A stretch of DNA of 64,000 nt from Anianabacter salinae. GTDB lineage: Bacteria; Pseudomonadota; Alphaproteobacteria; Rhodobacterales; Rhodobacteraceae. Shown here one piece after another: positions 7,649 through 17,337 of this stretch (positions are counted from its first letter, which is position 1; each line of letters opens with the position of its first letter). The stretch spans positions 1 through 64,000 of the forward strand of contig NZ_JAHQZS010000002.1 in assembly GCF_019061145.1 (NCBI RefSeq), read 5' to 3'. The notes under the pieces were generated by a model that saw only the letters and a program-made list of their open reading frames with translations, did not search any database and had not been told where the DNA came from. The position numbers and the translations under genes were made by a program.

Positions 7649-10207
7649 TCAGTAAAGCCCGCCCGAGGACAGGGTGCCGAAGTCGGCCTTGCGCGGCACC
7701 GTGACCGTGGTCGAGCCGTCCGAGTTGGTGACCGTCTCGCCGGTCTCGCTCGCGTCCTCGCCGCTGCCGAACAAGGGCAGGTTCGATCCCATTGCCCAGC
7801 CGCCGTCGAATGCGATACCGAACAGCGGGTCTTCACCGTCGCGAAAGTATTCGGCGACGACGCCGGGGCCGCTGGCCTCGGCCGGAAGGCGCGCGCCGGT
7901 GGTGCGGTCGATCTTGATGAAATGCCCGCCGGGCGGAACCTCGAACGGGCCGCCGCCGTATTCCTCGGTCGCCGCCTTCATGAATTCGTTGAACACCGGC
8001 GCACACATGCCGCCGCCCGACGCGCCACCACCGAGGCTGCGCGGCTGGTCAAAGCCCATGTAGCACCCCGCCACGATGTTCGAGGTAAAGCCGACGAACC
8101 ACACGTCCTTGGCGTCGTTGGTGGTGCCTGTCTTGCCCGCGACCGGAACGCCAAGGTTCACCCGTCCCGCAGCCGTGCCGCGCTCGACCACGCCGCGCAT
8201 CATCGAGGTCAGCTGGTAGGCGGTGATCGCGTCCATGACCCGCTCGCGGTTGGAGGCAATCTGCGGCAGAACGCCCGGCTCCAGCGAGGCATACTGGCAA
8301 TCGAGGCATTCGCGCTGGTCGTGGCGGTAGATCGTGTTGCCATAGCGGTCCTGCACCCGGTCGACGAGCGTGGGTTCCACCCGCTCGCCGCCATTGGCGA
8401 ACATCGCGTAGGCGGCGACCATCTTGAACAGCGTCGTCTCCTGCGAGCCGAGCGCGTTGGCAAGGAACGGCTTGAGGTCCTCGTAGACGCCGAAGCGTTC
8501 GGCGTAACGCGCGACCTGGTCCATGCCGATCTCGTTGGCCAGACGCACGGTCATCAGGTTCCGCGACCGCTCGATCCCGGTGCGCAGCGGTGTCGGGCCA
8601 TAGAACTGGTTCGAGGCGTTCTGCGGCCGCCAGACGCCTTCCGCCGTCTCGATCTCGATCGGGGCGTCGATCACGATGGTCGCGGGCGAGAAGCCGGAAT
8701 CGAGCGCCGTGGCATAGACGAACGGCTTGAACGACGAACCCGGCTGCCGCGTCGCCTGTGTCGCGCGGTTGAACACCGAATCCTGGTAGGAAAAGCCGCC
8801 CTGCATCGCCAGCACGCGGCCGGTGTGCACGTCCATCGCCATGAACCCGCCCTGGATCGTCGGAACCTGCCGGAGCGACCAGCGCACGAAGCTGCCGTCG
8901 CTGTCGTCGGTGATCTGGCGCACCAGCACCACGTCGCCGACCTCGACCAGATCGCCTGCGGTGCGGGCCTGGCGGTTGCGCTCGCCCTCGGGGGCCAGCT
9001 TGCGCGCCCAGGTCACGTCCTCGGGCGGGATCCAGTGGCCGTCGTCGTCGTCCTCGACCCCCTCGATGCCGATGCGGGCGTGGGTGTCGCCGACTTCCAG
9101 CACGACGGCCGGGTGCCACTTGTGTTCGACATGGATGTCGCGCGGCACCTCGGCTTCGGCCAGCGCGGTGCGCCAGTCGTCTTCGGAGCCAAGACGATCC
9201 TGCGGGATCGTCACCCCGGTACCGCGCCAGACACCAAGATTGCGGTCGTAGCTTTCCAGCCCGCGCCCCAGCGCCTCGGCTGCCTTGTCCTGCAGGTCGG
9301 CGTCCACCGTGGCGCGGACCTTGAGGCCGCCGGTGAAGAACTGTTCCTCGCCGAAGTCGAGGCTCAGTTGACGGCGGATTTCATCGGTGAAGTAATCGCG
9401 CGGCGGAAGGCTGTCGCGGAACGGCGCGTAATCGCCATTCTGCACCGTCATCAGCGGCGTTTCCTGCGCCTGCTGCATGTCGGTGCGGCTGATAAAGCCG
9501 TTCTCGGCCATTTCCTTGAGCACGAAGTCGCGGCGCTGGGTCACGCGCTCCTTGGCGCGCACCGGGTGATACGACGACGGCGCTTGCGGCAGCGCGGCAA
9601 GGAAGGCGGCCTCTGCGGGGGTCAATTCGCTGAGGATCTTGTTGAAATAGGTCTGTGCAGCGGCGGCCACGCCATAGCTGTTCTGGCCGAGGTAGATCTC
9701 GTTCAGGTACAGTTCCAGAATGCGGTCCTTGGACAGCGTCTGCTCCAGCCGCGAGGCAAGGATCAGTTCCTTGATCTTGCGCTCGGCCGAGCGGTCCGAG
9801 GACAGAAGAAAGTTCTTCATCACCTGCTGGGTGATCGTCGAGGCGCCGCGCAGCCGTCCGCCCTGCAGGGCATCGACGGCGGCGGCGACCATGCCGCGCG
9901 GGTCATAGCCTTTGTGTTGATAGAAATTCTTGTCCTCGGCCGAGATGAAGGCGTTCTTCACCAGGTCCGGAATCTCGTCGGACGGGGCGAACAGCCGCCG
10001 CTCCTTGGCGAATTCGTCGACAAGGCGGCCCTCGCCGGAATAGATCCGGCTGATCGTCGGCGGGGCGTATTGCGCAAGCTGCTGATAGTTGGGCAGATCG
10101 CGGCCATACATCCAGAAGATCGCGGAAATGGTGATCGCCGCAGCGACAAGGCCGATGGTCGCCATGCTGAACAGCGCGCCAAGGACGGAAAGAACGAAAC
10201 GGATCAT
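7649..10207 (-). CDS. mrcA: Penicillin-binding protein 1A (bifunctional)
   Basis: An 852-residue class A PBP that polymerises and cross-links peptidoglycan in the periplasm. I start it at ATG 10207 (MIRFVLSVLGALFSM), giving the usual short cytoplasmic tail and a transmembrane anchor; an upstream in-frame GTG at 10276 would add 23 unusual residues. The glycosyltransferase domain has SAEDKNFYQHKGYD (catalytic Glu). The transpeptidase domain has PGSSFKPFVY (Ser of SxxK), the SRN triad motif (ERSRNLMTVRL) and KTGTTND. A PBP1A-type insert of about 100 residues precedes the transpeptidase. It shares orientation with the amidase at 10955 and with prfB, with the methyltransferase lying between on the opposite strand. 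Confidence 0.95.
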   Translation of the reverse strand: MIRFVLSVLGALFSMATIGLVAAAITISAIFWMYGRDLPNYQQLAQYAPPTISRIYSGEGRLVDEFAKERRLFAPSDEIPDLVKNAFISAEDKNFYQHKGYDPRGMVAAAVDALQGGRLRGASTITQQVMKNFLLSSDRSAERKIKELILASRLEQTLSKDRILELYLNEIYLGQNSYGVAAAAQTYFNKILSELTPAEAAFLAALPQAPSSYHPVRAKERVTQRRDFVLKEMAENGFISRTDMQQAQETPLMTVQNGDYAPFRDSLPPRDYFTDEIRRQLSLDFGEEQFFTGGLKVRATVDADLQDKAAEALGRGLESYDRNLGVWRGTGVTIPQDRLGSEDDWRTALAEAEVPRDIHVEHKWHPAVVLEVGDTHARIGIEGVEDDDDGHWIPPEDVTWARKLAPEGERNRQARTAGDLVEVGDVVLVRQITDDSDGSFVRWSLRQVPTIQGGFMAMDVHTGRVLAMQGGFSYQDSVFNRATQATRQPGSSFKPFVYATALDSGFSPATIVIDAPIEIETAEGVWRPQNASNQFYGPTPLRTGIERSRNLMTVRLANEIGMDQVARYAERFGVYEDLKPFLANALGSQETTLFKMVAAYAMFANGGERVEPTLVDRVQDRYGNTIYRHDQRECLDCQYASLEPGVLPQIASNRERVMDAITAYQLTSMMRGVVERGTAAGRVNLGVPVAGKTGTTNDAKDVWFVGFTSNIVAGCYMGFDQPRSLGGGASGGGMCAPVFNEFMKAATEEYGGGPFEVPPGGHFIKIDRTTGARLPAEASGPGVVAEYFRDGEDPLFGIAFDGGWAMGSNLPLFGSGEDASETGETVTNSDGSTTVTVPRKADFGTLSSGGLY

Positions 10208-10362
10208 GCGGCTGGCCCCGGTCTGGATAGACCCCAGCTTATAGGCCAAGCGGGGCGCACGGTCAAAAGCGCGCACGCCCGATTGGGCCGGTTCGCGCCG
10301 ATCGCGCCGTCACGTTGTCGTGCGGGTTGCGGAGGCGCGCGTGCAGCCGTAGCGCGGGGGGC

Positions 10363-10965
10363 ATGACACCTGACGCCATCCTGCCCACCTACGACCGCCA
10401 CGCCGACGACTACCGGCGCCTGCGCAACCGCTCCCTGTTCGAGCGGCGCTGGCTCGACCGCTGGCTGGCGCACATGCCGGGACGCCGCGCGCTCGATCTC
10501 GGCTGCGGGCCGGGCGTGCCGATCGCGGCCTATCTGGCCGACCGCCGCGTCGCGGTGACCGGGGTGGACGGGTCAGAGGCGATGATCGCGCTGTTTCGTG
10601 CGGCGCTGCCCCGGGCCGAGGCGATCCACGCCGACATGCGCGGGCTCGATCTTGGGCGCCAGTTCGACGGCATCCTGGCCTGGAACAGCTTTTTCCACCT
10701 GTCCGCCGACGATCAGCGCGGCATGTTCGACGTGTTCGCGCGCCACGCGGCGCCGGGTGCGGCGCTGATGTTCACCAGTGGCCCGTCCGAGGGCGAGGCG
10801 ATCGGCGATGTCGCGGGCGCGCCGGTCTATCATGCCAGCCTCTCGCCGGCGGCCTACCGCGACGCGCTGGCTGGCGCCGGGTTCGACGTGGTCGATTTCG
10901 TGCCCGAAGATCCGGCCTGCAACGGCCACACCATCTGGCTGGCCCGCCGCGCCGCTATTGCCTGA
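10363..10965 (+). CDS. Class I SAM-dependent methyltransferase
   Basis: A 200-residue cytoplasmic protein with the Rossmann-type SAM motif I ALDLGCGPGVPIAAYL (about 44-59), an acidic motif II (VTGVDGSEAM) and motif III (IHADMRGLDL). The substrate is unknown. The start is ATG 10363 (MTPDAILPTYDRHADDY), where homologous methyltransferases usually begin; upstream in-frame codons give a low-complexity Arg-rich leader. Its stop overlaps the convergent amidase stop by 11 nt. It is encoded opposite the surrounding amidase-PBP1A pair, which suggests insertion between two functionally related cell-wall genes. Confidence 0.85.
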   Translation: MTPDAILPTYDRHADDYRRLRNRSLFERRWLDRWLAHMPGRRALDLGCGPGVPIAAYLADRRVAVTGVDGSEAMIALFRAALPRAEAIHADMRGLDLGRQFDGILAWNSFFHLSADDQRGMFDVFARHAAPGAALMFTSGPSEGEAIGDVAGAPVYHASLSPAAYRDALAGAGFDVVDFVPEDPACNGHTIWLARRAAIA

Positions 10966-12172
10966 GAAGCGCGGCCTCTGCCGCATCCGCCGCAGCCCAG
11001 GCGCGCAGGGCATTGCGGATGCCTTCGGCGGCCAGCCTGCGCCATTGCGGCGTCAGCAGGTTCTCCAGATCGCGCGGGTTCGACATGAAGCCCAGCTCGA
11101 TCAGAGCGGCGGGCAGGTCGGGGGCCTTGAGCACGGAAAACGACGCCTCCAGGTGCGGGCGCTTGTGCAGCCGCCCGACGCTCTGGCGCAGACCGGCCAC
11201 CAGCGCCTCGGCGAGCCGTTCCGAACGCGGGTGCGTCTCGGTGCGGGCAAGGTCCATCAGCACGCCCGCGATCACGTCGTCCTGATCCGTCAGGTCGATC
11301 CCGGCCAGCAGGTCGGCGCGGTCGTGGCGCTCGGCGAGGATTTCGGACGCAGCGTCGCTTGCGGTGTCTGACAGGGTATAGACCGTCGCGCCCGACGCGC
11401 GCCCCTCGGCCAGCGCATCGGCGTGCAGCGACAGGAACACGTCCGCCCCCGCCGCGCGGGCCAGCGACTGGCGCGCTTCCAGCGGCACGAAACTGTCGTC
11501 GCTGCGGGTCAGCACCACCTCCATCCCCGCGCGGACCAGGATTTCCTCAAGCTCGCGGGCGAATTGCAGCATCAGCACCGCCTCGGTCACGCCGTCCACC
11601 TCTGCGCCGGGGTCGATGCCGCCGTGCCCGGGGTCTAGCGCGATGACGAGCGGGCGGTCTCCGGTCTGCCGCTGCTTGGCGGGGGGCAGCCCGGCCACCG
11701 GCTCGGGCAGATCGAACACCGCGCTGTCCGGCACGCCCGAGCGGGCGGCGAAAGCCTCGGGCGTGGCTGCGGTCAGGCGCAGCCGCAGGTCGGCGCCGCC
11801 GGGCCCTGTGCGCATCTCGGCGGTGTCCACAATCATCGGGCCGTCCAGTGTCAGAACCATGCGCGACCAGCCGGGGCGGAAGCGACCCAGCACAACGTCG
11901 CGCACGCCGGGCACGCGGAAGGCTTCGGGCGCCACGCCGTCCCACGCGACCTCGCTGAAATCGACAACGGCGCGAAAGGGGGCATCCAGCGTGAACACGC
12001 GCCACGGCACCGGCTGACTAAGCGCAAGGTCGATGCCGAGGCCATCCGCAACCGCTTCGGCGCCGGACCGCGAGGGATCGACGCGCGCAAGGCCGGTCAG
12101 CCCCTGCGCCGCCGCAAGCGCGGGCATCAGCGACAGCATCAGCGCCGCGAGGATCGTCAGAATTCTGCTCAT
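10955..12172 (-). CDS. N-acetylmuramoyl-L-alanine amidase (AmiC-like)
   Basis: A 405-residue periplasmic zinc amidase that cleaves the stem peptide from MurNAc, acting in septal wall splitting. A signal peptide occupies residues 1-22 (MSRILTILAALMLSLMPALAAA). An AMIN domain covers about 30-135. The Amidase_3 catalytic domain covers about 170-395, with ALDPGHGGIDPGA (zinc His), SLHADA (zinc His) and a catalytic Glu in LIELGFMSN. PBP1A lies downstream on the same strand, a common pairing. The 3' end overlaps the convergent methyltransferase gene by 11 nt. Activators such as EnvC/NlpD-type LytM proteins would be needed; an M23 protein is encoded at 23068. Confidence 0.92.
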   Translation of the reverse strand: MSRILTILAALMLSLMPALAAAQGLTGLARVDPSRSGAEAVADGLGIDLALSQPVPWRVFTLDAPFRAVVDFSEVAWDGVAPEAFRVPGVRDVVLGRFRPGWSRMVLTLDGPMIVDTAEMRTGPGGADLRLRLTAATPEAFAARSGVPDSAVFDLPEPVAGLPPAKQRQTGDRPLVIALDPGHGGIDPGAEVDGVTEAVLMLQFARELEEILVRAGMEVVLTRSDDSFVPLEARQSLARAAGADVFLSLHADALAEGRASGATVYTLSDTASDAASEILAERHDRADLLAGIDLTDQDDVIAGVLMDLARTETHPRSERLAEALVAGLRQSVGRLHKRPHLEASFSVLKAPDLPAALIELGFMSNPRDLENLLTPQWRRLAAEGIRNALRAWAAADAAEAALLRQ

Positions 12173-12254
12173 CGTGCCTCAAGGGGAGGGAGGTCTTTTG
12201 ATTGCGCGCATCCTACCCCAGCGGGCGCCCGCCCGCCAACAGCGATGTCCGGTG

Positions 12255-13397
12255 TCAGCCCCGCGCGGCCATGAAATCGGCCAGCCGCCGCAGACCTTCG
12301 CGAATATCCTCGGTCGAGCGCGCATAGGAAAACCGCAGCGTGCCCGCGCCCCGGTCCGGGTCGAAATCCAGTCCCGGCGTCACCGCAACGCCTGCGCCGT
12401 CCAGGATCGCGGCGGCGAAGGCGCGGCTGTCGTCCGTCATGTGTGACACGTCCGCGTAGACGTAGAAGGCGCCGTCGGGCGGCGCGATGCGGTCGAAGCC
12501 CGCTTTGGGCAGACCGTCCAGCATCAGGCGGCGGTTCTCGGCATAGACGGCAAGGTTGGCCTTCAATTCGTCGTCGCAGTCCATCGCGGCCAGCGCGGCG
12601 ACCTGGCTGGCATGGGGCGGGCAGATGAACATGTTCTGCGCGATCCGCTCGATCCGCCGCACATGATCCTCGGGCACGACCATCCAGCCGATCCGCCAGC
12701 CGGTCATCGAGAAATACTTGGAGAACGAGTTGATGACATAGACGTCGTCGCTGATCTGCAGCGCGGTCACGGCCTTATGCTCGTATTCGATGCCGTGATA
12801 AATCTCGTCCGAGATAAAGGCGGTGCCCTGCGCATGTGCGGCATGGATCAGCGCCGCAAGCGCGTCCCGGCCCAGCATCGTGCCGGACGGGTTGGCGGGC
12901 GAGGCGACCATGAGCCCCGCCAAACCCTCCGGCAGGTCGGACGGCACCGGCTGATAGCGGTTGTCCGGCGAGGTCTCGATCATCACCGGGGCAAGGTCCA
13001 GCGCCTTGAGGATCTGCCGGTAGGACGGATAGCCCGGCGCGCCGATGCCCACCCGGTCGCCGGTGTCAAAGAGCGCGGTGAAGGCCAGAAGGAACCCCGC
13101 AGACGATCCGCTCGTGACGATCACCCGCGCCGGATCGAGATCGACGCCGTACCAGTCGCCGTAAAGCCGCGCGATGCGGGCACGCAGTTCGGGCAGGCCG
13201 AGCGCGACCGTGTAGCCCAGGCTGCCGGTCTCCATCGCCGTCGCCAGAGCGGCACGGGCGCCCGCCGGGGCAGGGGTGCCGGGCTGGCCGACCTCCATGT
13301 GGATGATGTGGCGGCCCGCGTCTTCGGCGCGGCGCGCGGCCTCCATCACGTCCATCACGATGAAGGGATCGACCTCGCTCCGCCTTGAAACCCGCAT
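12255..13397 (-). CDS. PLP-dependent aminotransferase, class I/II
   Basis: A 380-residue fold-type I aminotransferase. The PLP lysine is in NSFSKYFSMTGWRIGW, with the conserved Arg of the family just after it. The Asn/Asp/Tyr cofactor contacts are seen in VASPANPSGTML and FISDEIYHGIEY, and the C-terminal substrate Arg is in GTLRFSYA. It resembles aspartate/aromatic aminotransferase-like enzymes of broad specificity, and the amino donor cannot be told from sequence. ATG 13397 is the start. It is divergent from the M48 protease gene with only 57 nt between start codons, so the two promoters must overlap. Confidence 0.88.
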   Translation of the reverse strand: MRVSRRSEVDPFIVMDVMEAARRAEDAGRHIIHMEVGQPGTPAPAGARAALATAMETGSLGYTVALGLPELRARIARLYGDWYGVDLDPARVIVTSGSSAGFLLAFTALFDTGDRVGIGAPGYPSYRQILKALDLAPVMIETSPDNRYQPVPSDLPEGLAGLMVASPANPSGTMLGRDALAALIHAAHAQGTAFISDEIYHGIEYEHKAVTALQISDDVYVINSFSKYFSMTGWRIGWMVVPEDHVRRIERIAQNMFICPPHASQVAALAAMDCDDELKANLAVYAENRRLMLDGLPKAGFDRIAPPDGAFYVYADVSHMTDDSRAFAAAILDGAGVAVTPGLDFDPDRGAGTLRFSYARSTEDIREGLRRLADFMAARG

Positions 13398-13454
13398 GGA
13401 ACCCTCTCTAAGCTTTCCGCGTCGTTCCCGTGCCTGCCAAGGAGGGCCAAGTCA

Positions 13455-14801
<1,347 letters not shown>

Positions 14802-14805
14802 CATC

Positions 14806-15555
14806 ATGATCCGCACACTGATCCTTTCGGGCGCGCTTGCCGCCCTTGTCGCGGCCCCGGTCGCCGCTTTCGACATCGACGCGATGACGGACACCGAGCG
14901 GGACGCCTTTGGCGCGGCCGTGCGCGATTACCTCATGGACAACCCCGAGGTGCTGATGGAGGCCATCGGCGTGCTGGAAGCCCGCCAGGCCGAGGCGCAG
15001 GCAGAGGGCGACGTGGCGCTGGTGCGCACCAACGCGGACGATCTGTTCGACGACGGTTTCAGCTGGGTCGGCGGCAACCCCGACGGCGACATCACCATCG
15101 TCGAGTTCATGGATTACCGCTGCGGCTACTGCAAACGCGCGCATCCCGAGGTCGCCGAGCTGATCGAAAGCGACGGCAACATCCGCTATATCGTCAAGGA
15201 ATTCCCGATCCTTGGCGAACAGTCGGTGCTGGCGTCGCGCTTTGCGCTGTCGGTGCAGCAGATCGCGGGCGACGAGGCATATGGCCGTATCCACGACCGT
15301 CTGATGACCCTGCGCGCCGACATCTCCGAGGCGTCGCTGGTGGCGCTGGCCACCGACGAGGGCCTCGACGCGGACGCGATCATGGCCGGGATGGCCGCGC
15401 CGGAAGTCGAGCGCATCATTGCCGAGAACCGGGCTCTGGGGCAGCGGCTCCAGATCAACGGCACGCCCAGCTTCATCTTCGGCGACCAGATGCTGCGCGG
15501 CTACGTTCCACTCGACGCGATGCGCGACGTGGTCGAGGAACAGCGGCAGGGCTAG
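14806..15555 (+). CDS. DsbA-family thiol-disulfide oxidoreductase
   Basis: A 249-residue periplasmic thioredoxin-fold protein. The signal peptide is residues 1-20 (ending APVAAF). An N-terminal helical segment (about 25-75) precedes the thioredoxin domain. The redox motif is CGYC in MDYRCGYCKRAHPE (about 105), and the cis-Pro loop is INGTPSFIFGDQ. This matches DsbA/Com1-type proteins with an N-terminal extension, which oxidise or isomerise disulfides. It is translationally close to the M48 protease (4-nt gap). The electron partner DsbB is not in this window. Confidence 0.9.
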   Translation: MIRTLILSGALAALVAAPVAAFDIDAMTDTERDAFGAAVRDYLMDNPEVLMEAIGVLEARQAEAQAEGDVALVRTNADDLFDDGFSWVGGNPDGDITIVEFMDYRCGYCKRAHPEVAELIESDGNIRYIVKEFPILGEQSVLASRFALSVQQIAGDEAYGRIHDRLMTLRADISEASLVALATDEGLDADAIMAGMAAPEVERIIAENRALGQRLQINGTPSFIFGDQMLRGYVPLDAMRDVVEEQRQG

Positions 15556-15762
15556 ACACCCGCTGCGAGGAAAACGGCAGGCTTGCTTTGCAGGTCTGCC
15601 CACACCTTCGCCCCGTGAAGCCATCGGCGACAGCCTGCGCACGAACCCTTGCGAAAACTGTCGCCTCGGAAACTAATTTTCGCTCCTATCCCTGATTTCT
15701 CTGGATTCGAGACGTCATTCGCGCAAACTGGCGTGCACAATGTTCTTTGGGAGGAGACGGGA
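15556..15762. other. Intergenic region upstream of the TRAP operon
   Basis: These 207 nt hold no convincing gene. The distal part (about 15651-15715) is more AT-rich than its surroundings and includes a loose inverted repeat GCGAAAA (15651-15657) / TTTTCGC (15677-15683). It ends with a strong ribosome site GGGAGGAGACGG just before the dctP ATG at 15763. The promoter of the TRAP operon is expected here, but I cannot place -35/-10 boxes with confidence. Confidence 0.5.
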
Positions 15763-16794
15763 ATGAAACGCAGGGATTTCCTGAAAACCGGCGCTGCGGG
15801 CGCTGCAACGGTCGGCATTGTCGGCATCTCGCCGGCCTTTGGCCAGAACGCGAGCCTTCGCATCTCGACCTGGGTGCCGCCGACCCATCACATGACCGCG
15901 AACACGCTGCCGACATGGATCGCGGCGGTGGACGAGGCTTCGGGCGGCGCGATCAAGCTCAGCATCGACCCAGCGCCGATCGCAGGCCCGCCCGCGCAGT
16001 ATGATCTGGTGCGCGACGGCGCGGCGGACATTGCCTATCACGTCGCCGCCTACACGCCCGGCCCGTTCGAGGTCGCGCGCGGCGTCGAAAACCCGTTCCT
16101 GTCACCCAATGCCGAGATCGGCAGCCAGGCGGTCTATGACTGGTATGACCGCAACATCGGTCTGGACGCCGAGTTCAGCGACGTGAAGGTCCTGACCATG
16201 TTCGTGCATGGCCCCGGCAACATCCATTCGACCATGCCGATCAACACCGTCGAAGACATGGCGGGCGTCAAGCTGCGCGTCGGCGGCGGCGGCGTGCGGA
16301 TGTGCGAAGCGCTGGGAGGCGCGCCCGTGGCGATGCCCGCGAACCAGGCCTACGAAGCGATCCAGAAGGGTGTCGCCGACGGTGCGATGTTCCCTTGGGA
16401 AGCGATCAAGGGTTTCCGTCTGGGCGAGTTGGTGAACCACCACCTTGAAGTGCCGGGCGGGCTGTATACCACCGTCTTCGCCGTCATCATGAACCGCGCC
16501 AAGTACGACGCGCTGTCCGATGAGAACAAGCAGGTCCTCGAAGACCTCGGCGGTGTCGCCGGGGCCAAGATCTTCGGCAAGGGCTGGGACGACGCCGACG
16601 CGGCGGGCAAGCAGGTCGCCATCGACAACGGCGCGACGATCTCGACCCTGTCGGACGAACAGCTTGCCATCTGGCGCGAGCGCGTGGCGTTCATGAACGA
16701 CGACTGGATCGCGCTTGCGAACGAGCAGGGGCAGGACGGCGCCGCCTTGCTGGACGACCTGCGCGCGACCATCGCGAAATACGCAAGCGCCTGA
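15763..16794 (+). CDS. dctP: TRAP transporter substrate-binding protein
   Basis: A 343-residue periplasmic solute receptor of the DctP family. ATG 15763 gives a Tat-type signal (MKRRDFLKTG, twin-Arg) and a good ribosome site (GGGAGGAG); the upstream open frame lacks these. The conserved ligand-carboxylate Arg is in DMAGVKLRVGGGG (about 172), followed by AMPANQAYEAIQKGVADGA, typical of the family. It delivers a small organic acid to the DctQ-DctM permease encoded downstream. The substrate class is a carboxylate by family knowledge; the identity is unknown. Tat export suggests folding or cofactor binding before secretion. Confidence 0.93.
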   Translation: MKRRDFLKTGAAGAATVGIVGISPAFGQNASLRISTWVPPTHHMTANTLPTWIAAVDEASGGAIKLSIDPAPIAGPPAQYDLVRDGAADIAYHVAAYTPGPFEVARGVENPFLSPNAEIGSQAVYDWYDRNIGLDAEFSDVKVLTMFVHGPGNIHSTMPINTVEDMAGVKLRVGGGGVRMCEALGGAPVAMPANQAYEAIQKGVADGAMFPWEAIKGFRLGELVNHHLEVPGGLYTTVFAVIMNRAKYDALSDENKQVLEDLGGVAGAKIFGKGWDDADAAGKQVAIDNGATISTLSDEQLAIWRERVAFMNDDWIALANEQGQDGAALLDDLRATIAKYASA

Positions 16795-16807
16795 TCGCCT
16801 GCGCCTT

Positions 16808-16833
16808 GCCGGGCGGCCCCCGTGCCGCCCGGC
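16808..16833 (+). promoter_or_regulatory. Intergenic stem-loop between dctP and dctQ
   Basis: A perfect 10-bp GC-rich stem, GCCGGGCGGC (16808-16817) and GCCGCCCGGC (16824-16833), encloses the loop CCCCGT. It lies 14 nt after the dctP stop and 24 nt before dctQ. With no T run it is more likely an mRNA-stabilising or attenuating hairpin than a terminator. Such elements commonly keep the binding protein more abundant than the permease; that role is inferred. Confidence 0.6.
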
Positions 16834-16856
16834 GCATTTCCTGAACGAGGACCAAG

Positions 16857-17333
16857 ATGGACCGTCTGATCCGCCGCCTGAGTTACTGGCTGGCGCTGGC
16901 CGCTGGTGCCGCGCTGATCGCCACGACCGCGCTGATGTTCTTCGATGCAATGGGGCGCTATTTCCTGTCCGCGCCGCTGCCTTTTGCCGTGGAACTGGTC
17001 GAGCTGTTCATCGGCCTCTCGATCACCTTCGGCATGGCCTACACCACGTATGAGCGGGGCCATATCAGCGTTGACCTGCTGCCTGCGGCCTTGCCGCCCG
17101 TGGGGCGCCGCGTGCTGTCGACGCTGGCGGACATTACGGCGGTGATTTTCATGGGCACGATCTGCTGGCAACTGTTCAAGAAGGCGGGAAGCATGATGCG
17201 CGACGGGATGCTGACCCAGATCCTTGGGCTGCCGGTGCATCCCTTCGTCTATGTCATGGCCGTTGCCGCGGCGCTTGCTGCCGCTGTCGCTGTCCTGTTG
17301 CTGCTGCATCCCGCCGACCGGACAGAGGGCTAG
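16857..17333 (+). CDS. dctQ: TRAP transporter small permease
   Basis: A 158-residue inner-membrane protein with four predicted transmembrane helices, typical of the DctQ family. Conserved features include FFDAMGRYFL in the first loop and the ELVELFIGLSITFGMAYTTYERGHISVDLL segment region around helix 2. It forms the membrane complex with DctM and couples sodium-driven uptake with the DctP receptor. dctM follows 4 nt after its stop, so the two are translationally coupled. Confidence 0.92.
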   Translation: MDRLIRRLSYWLALAAGAALIATTALMFFDAMGRYFLSAPLPFAVELVELFIGLSITFGMAYTTYERGHISVDLLPAALPPVGRRVLSTLADITAVIFMGTICWQLFKKAGSMMRDGMLTQILGLPVHPFVYVMAVAAALAAAVAVLLLLHPADRTEG

Positions 17334-17337
17334 GATC

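Noticed and set aside
7922-10366. Very long open frame (814 codons) opposite mrcA
   Set aside because: It is a shadow of GC-rich codon usage on the other strand; the translation is His/Arg/Asp-rich with no domain, while mrcA carries all PBP motifs.
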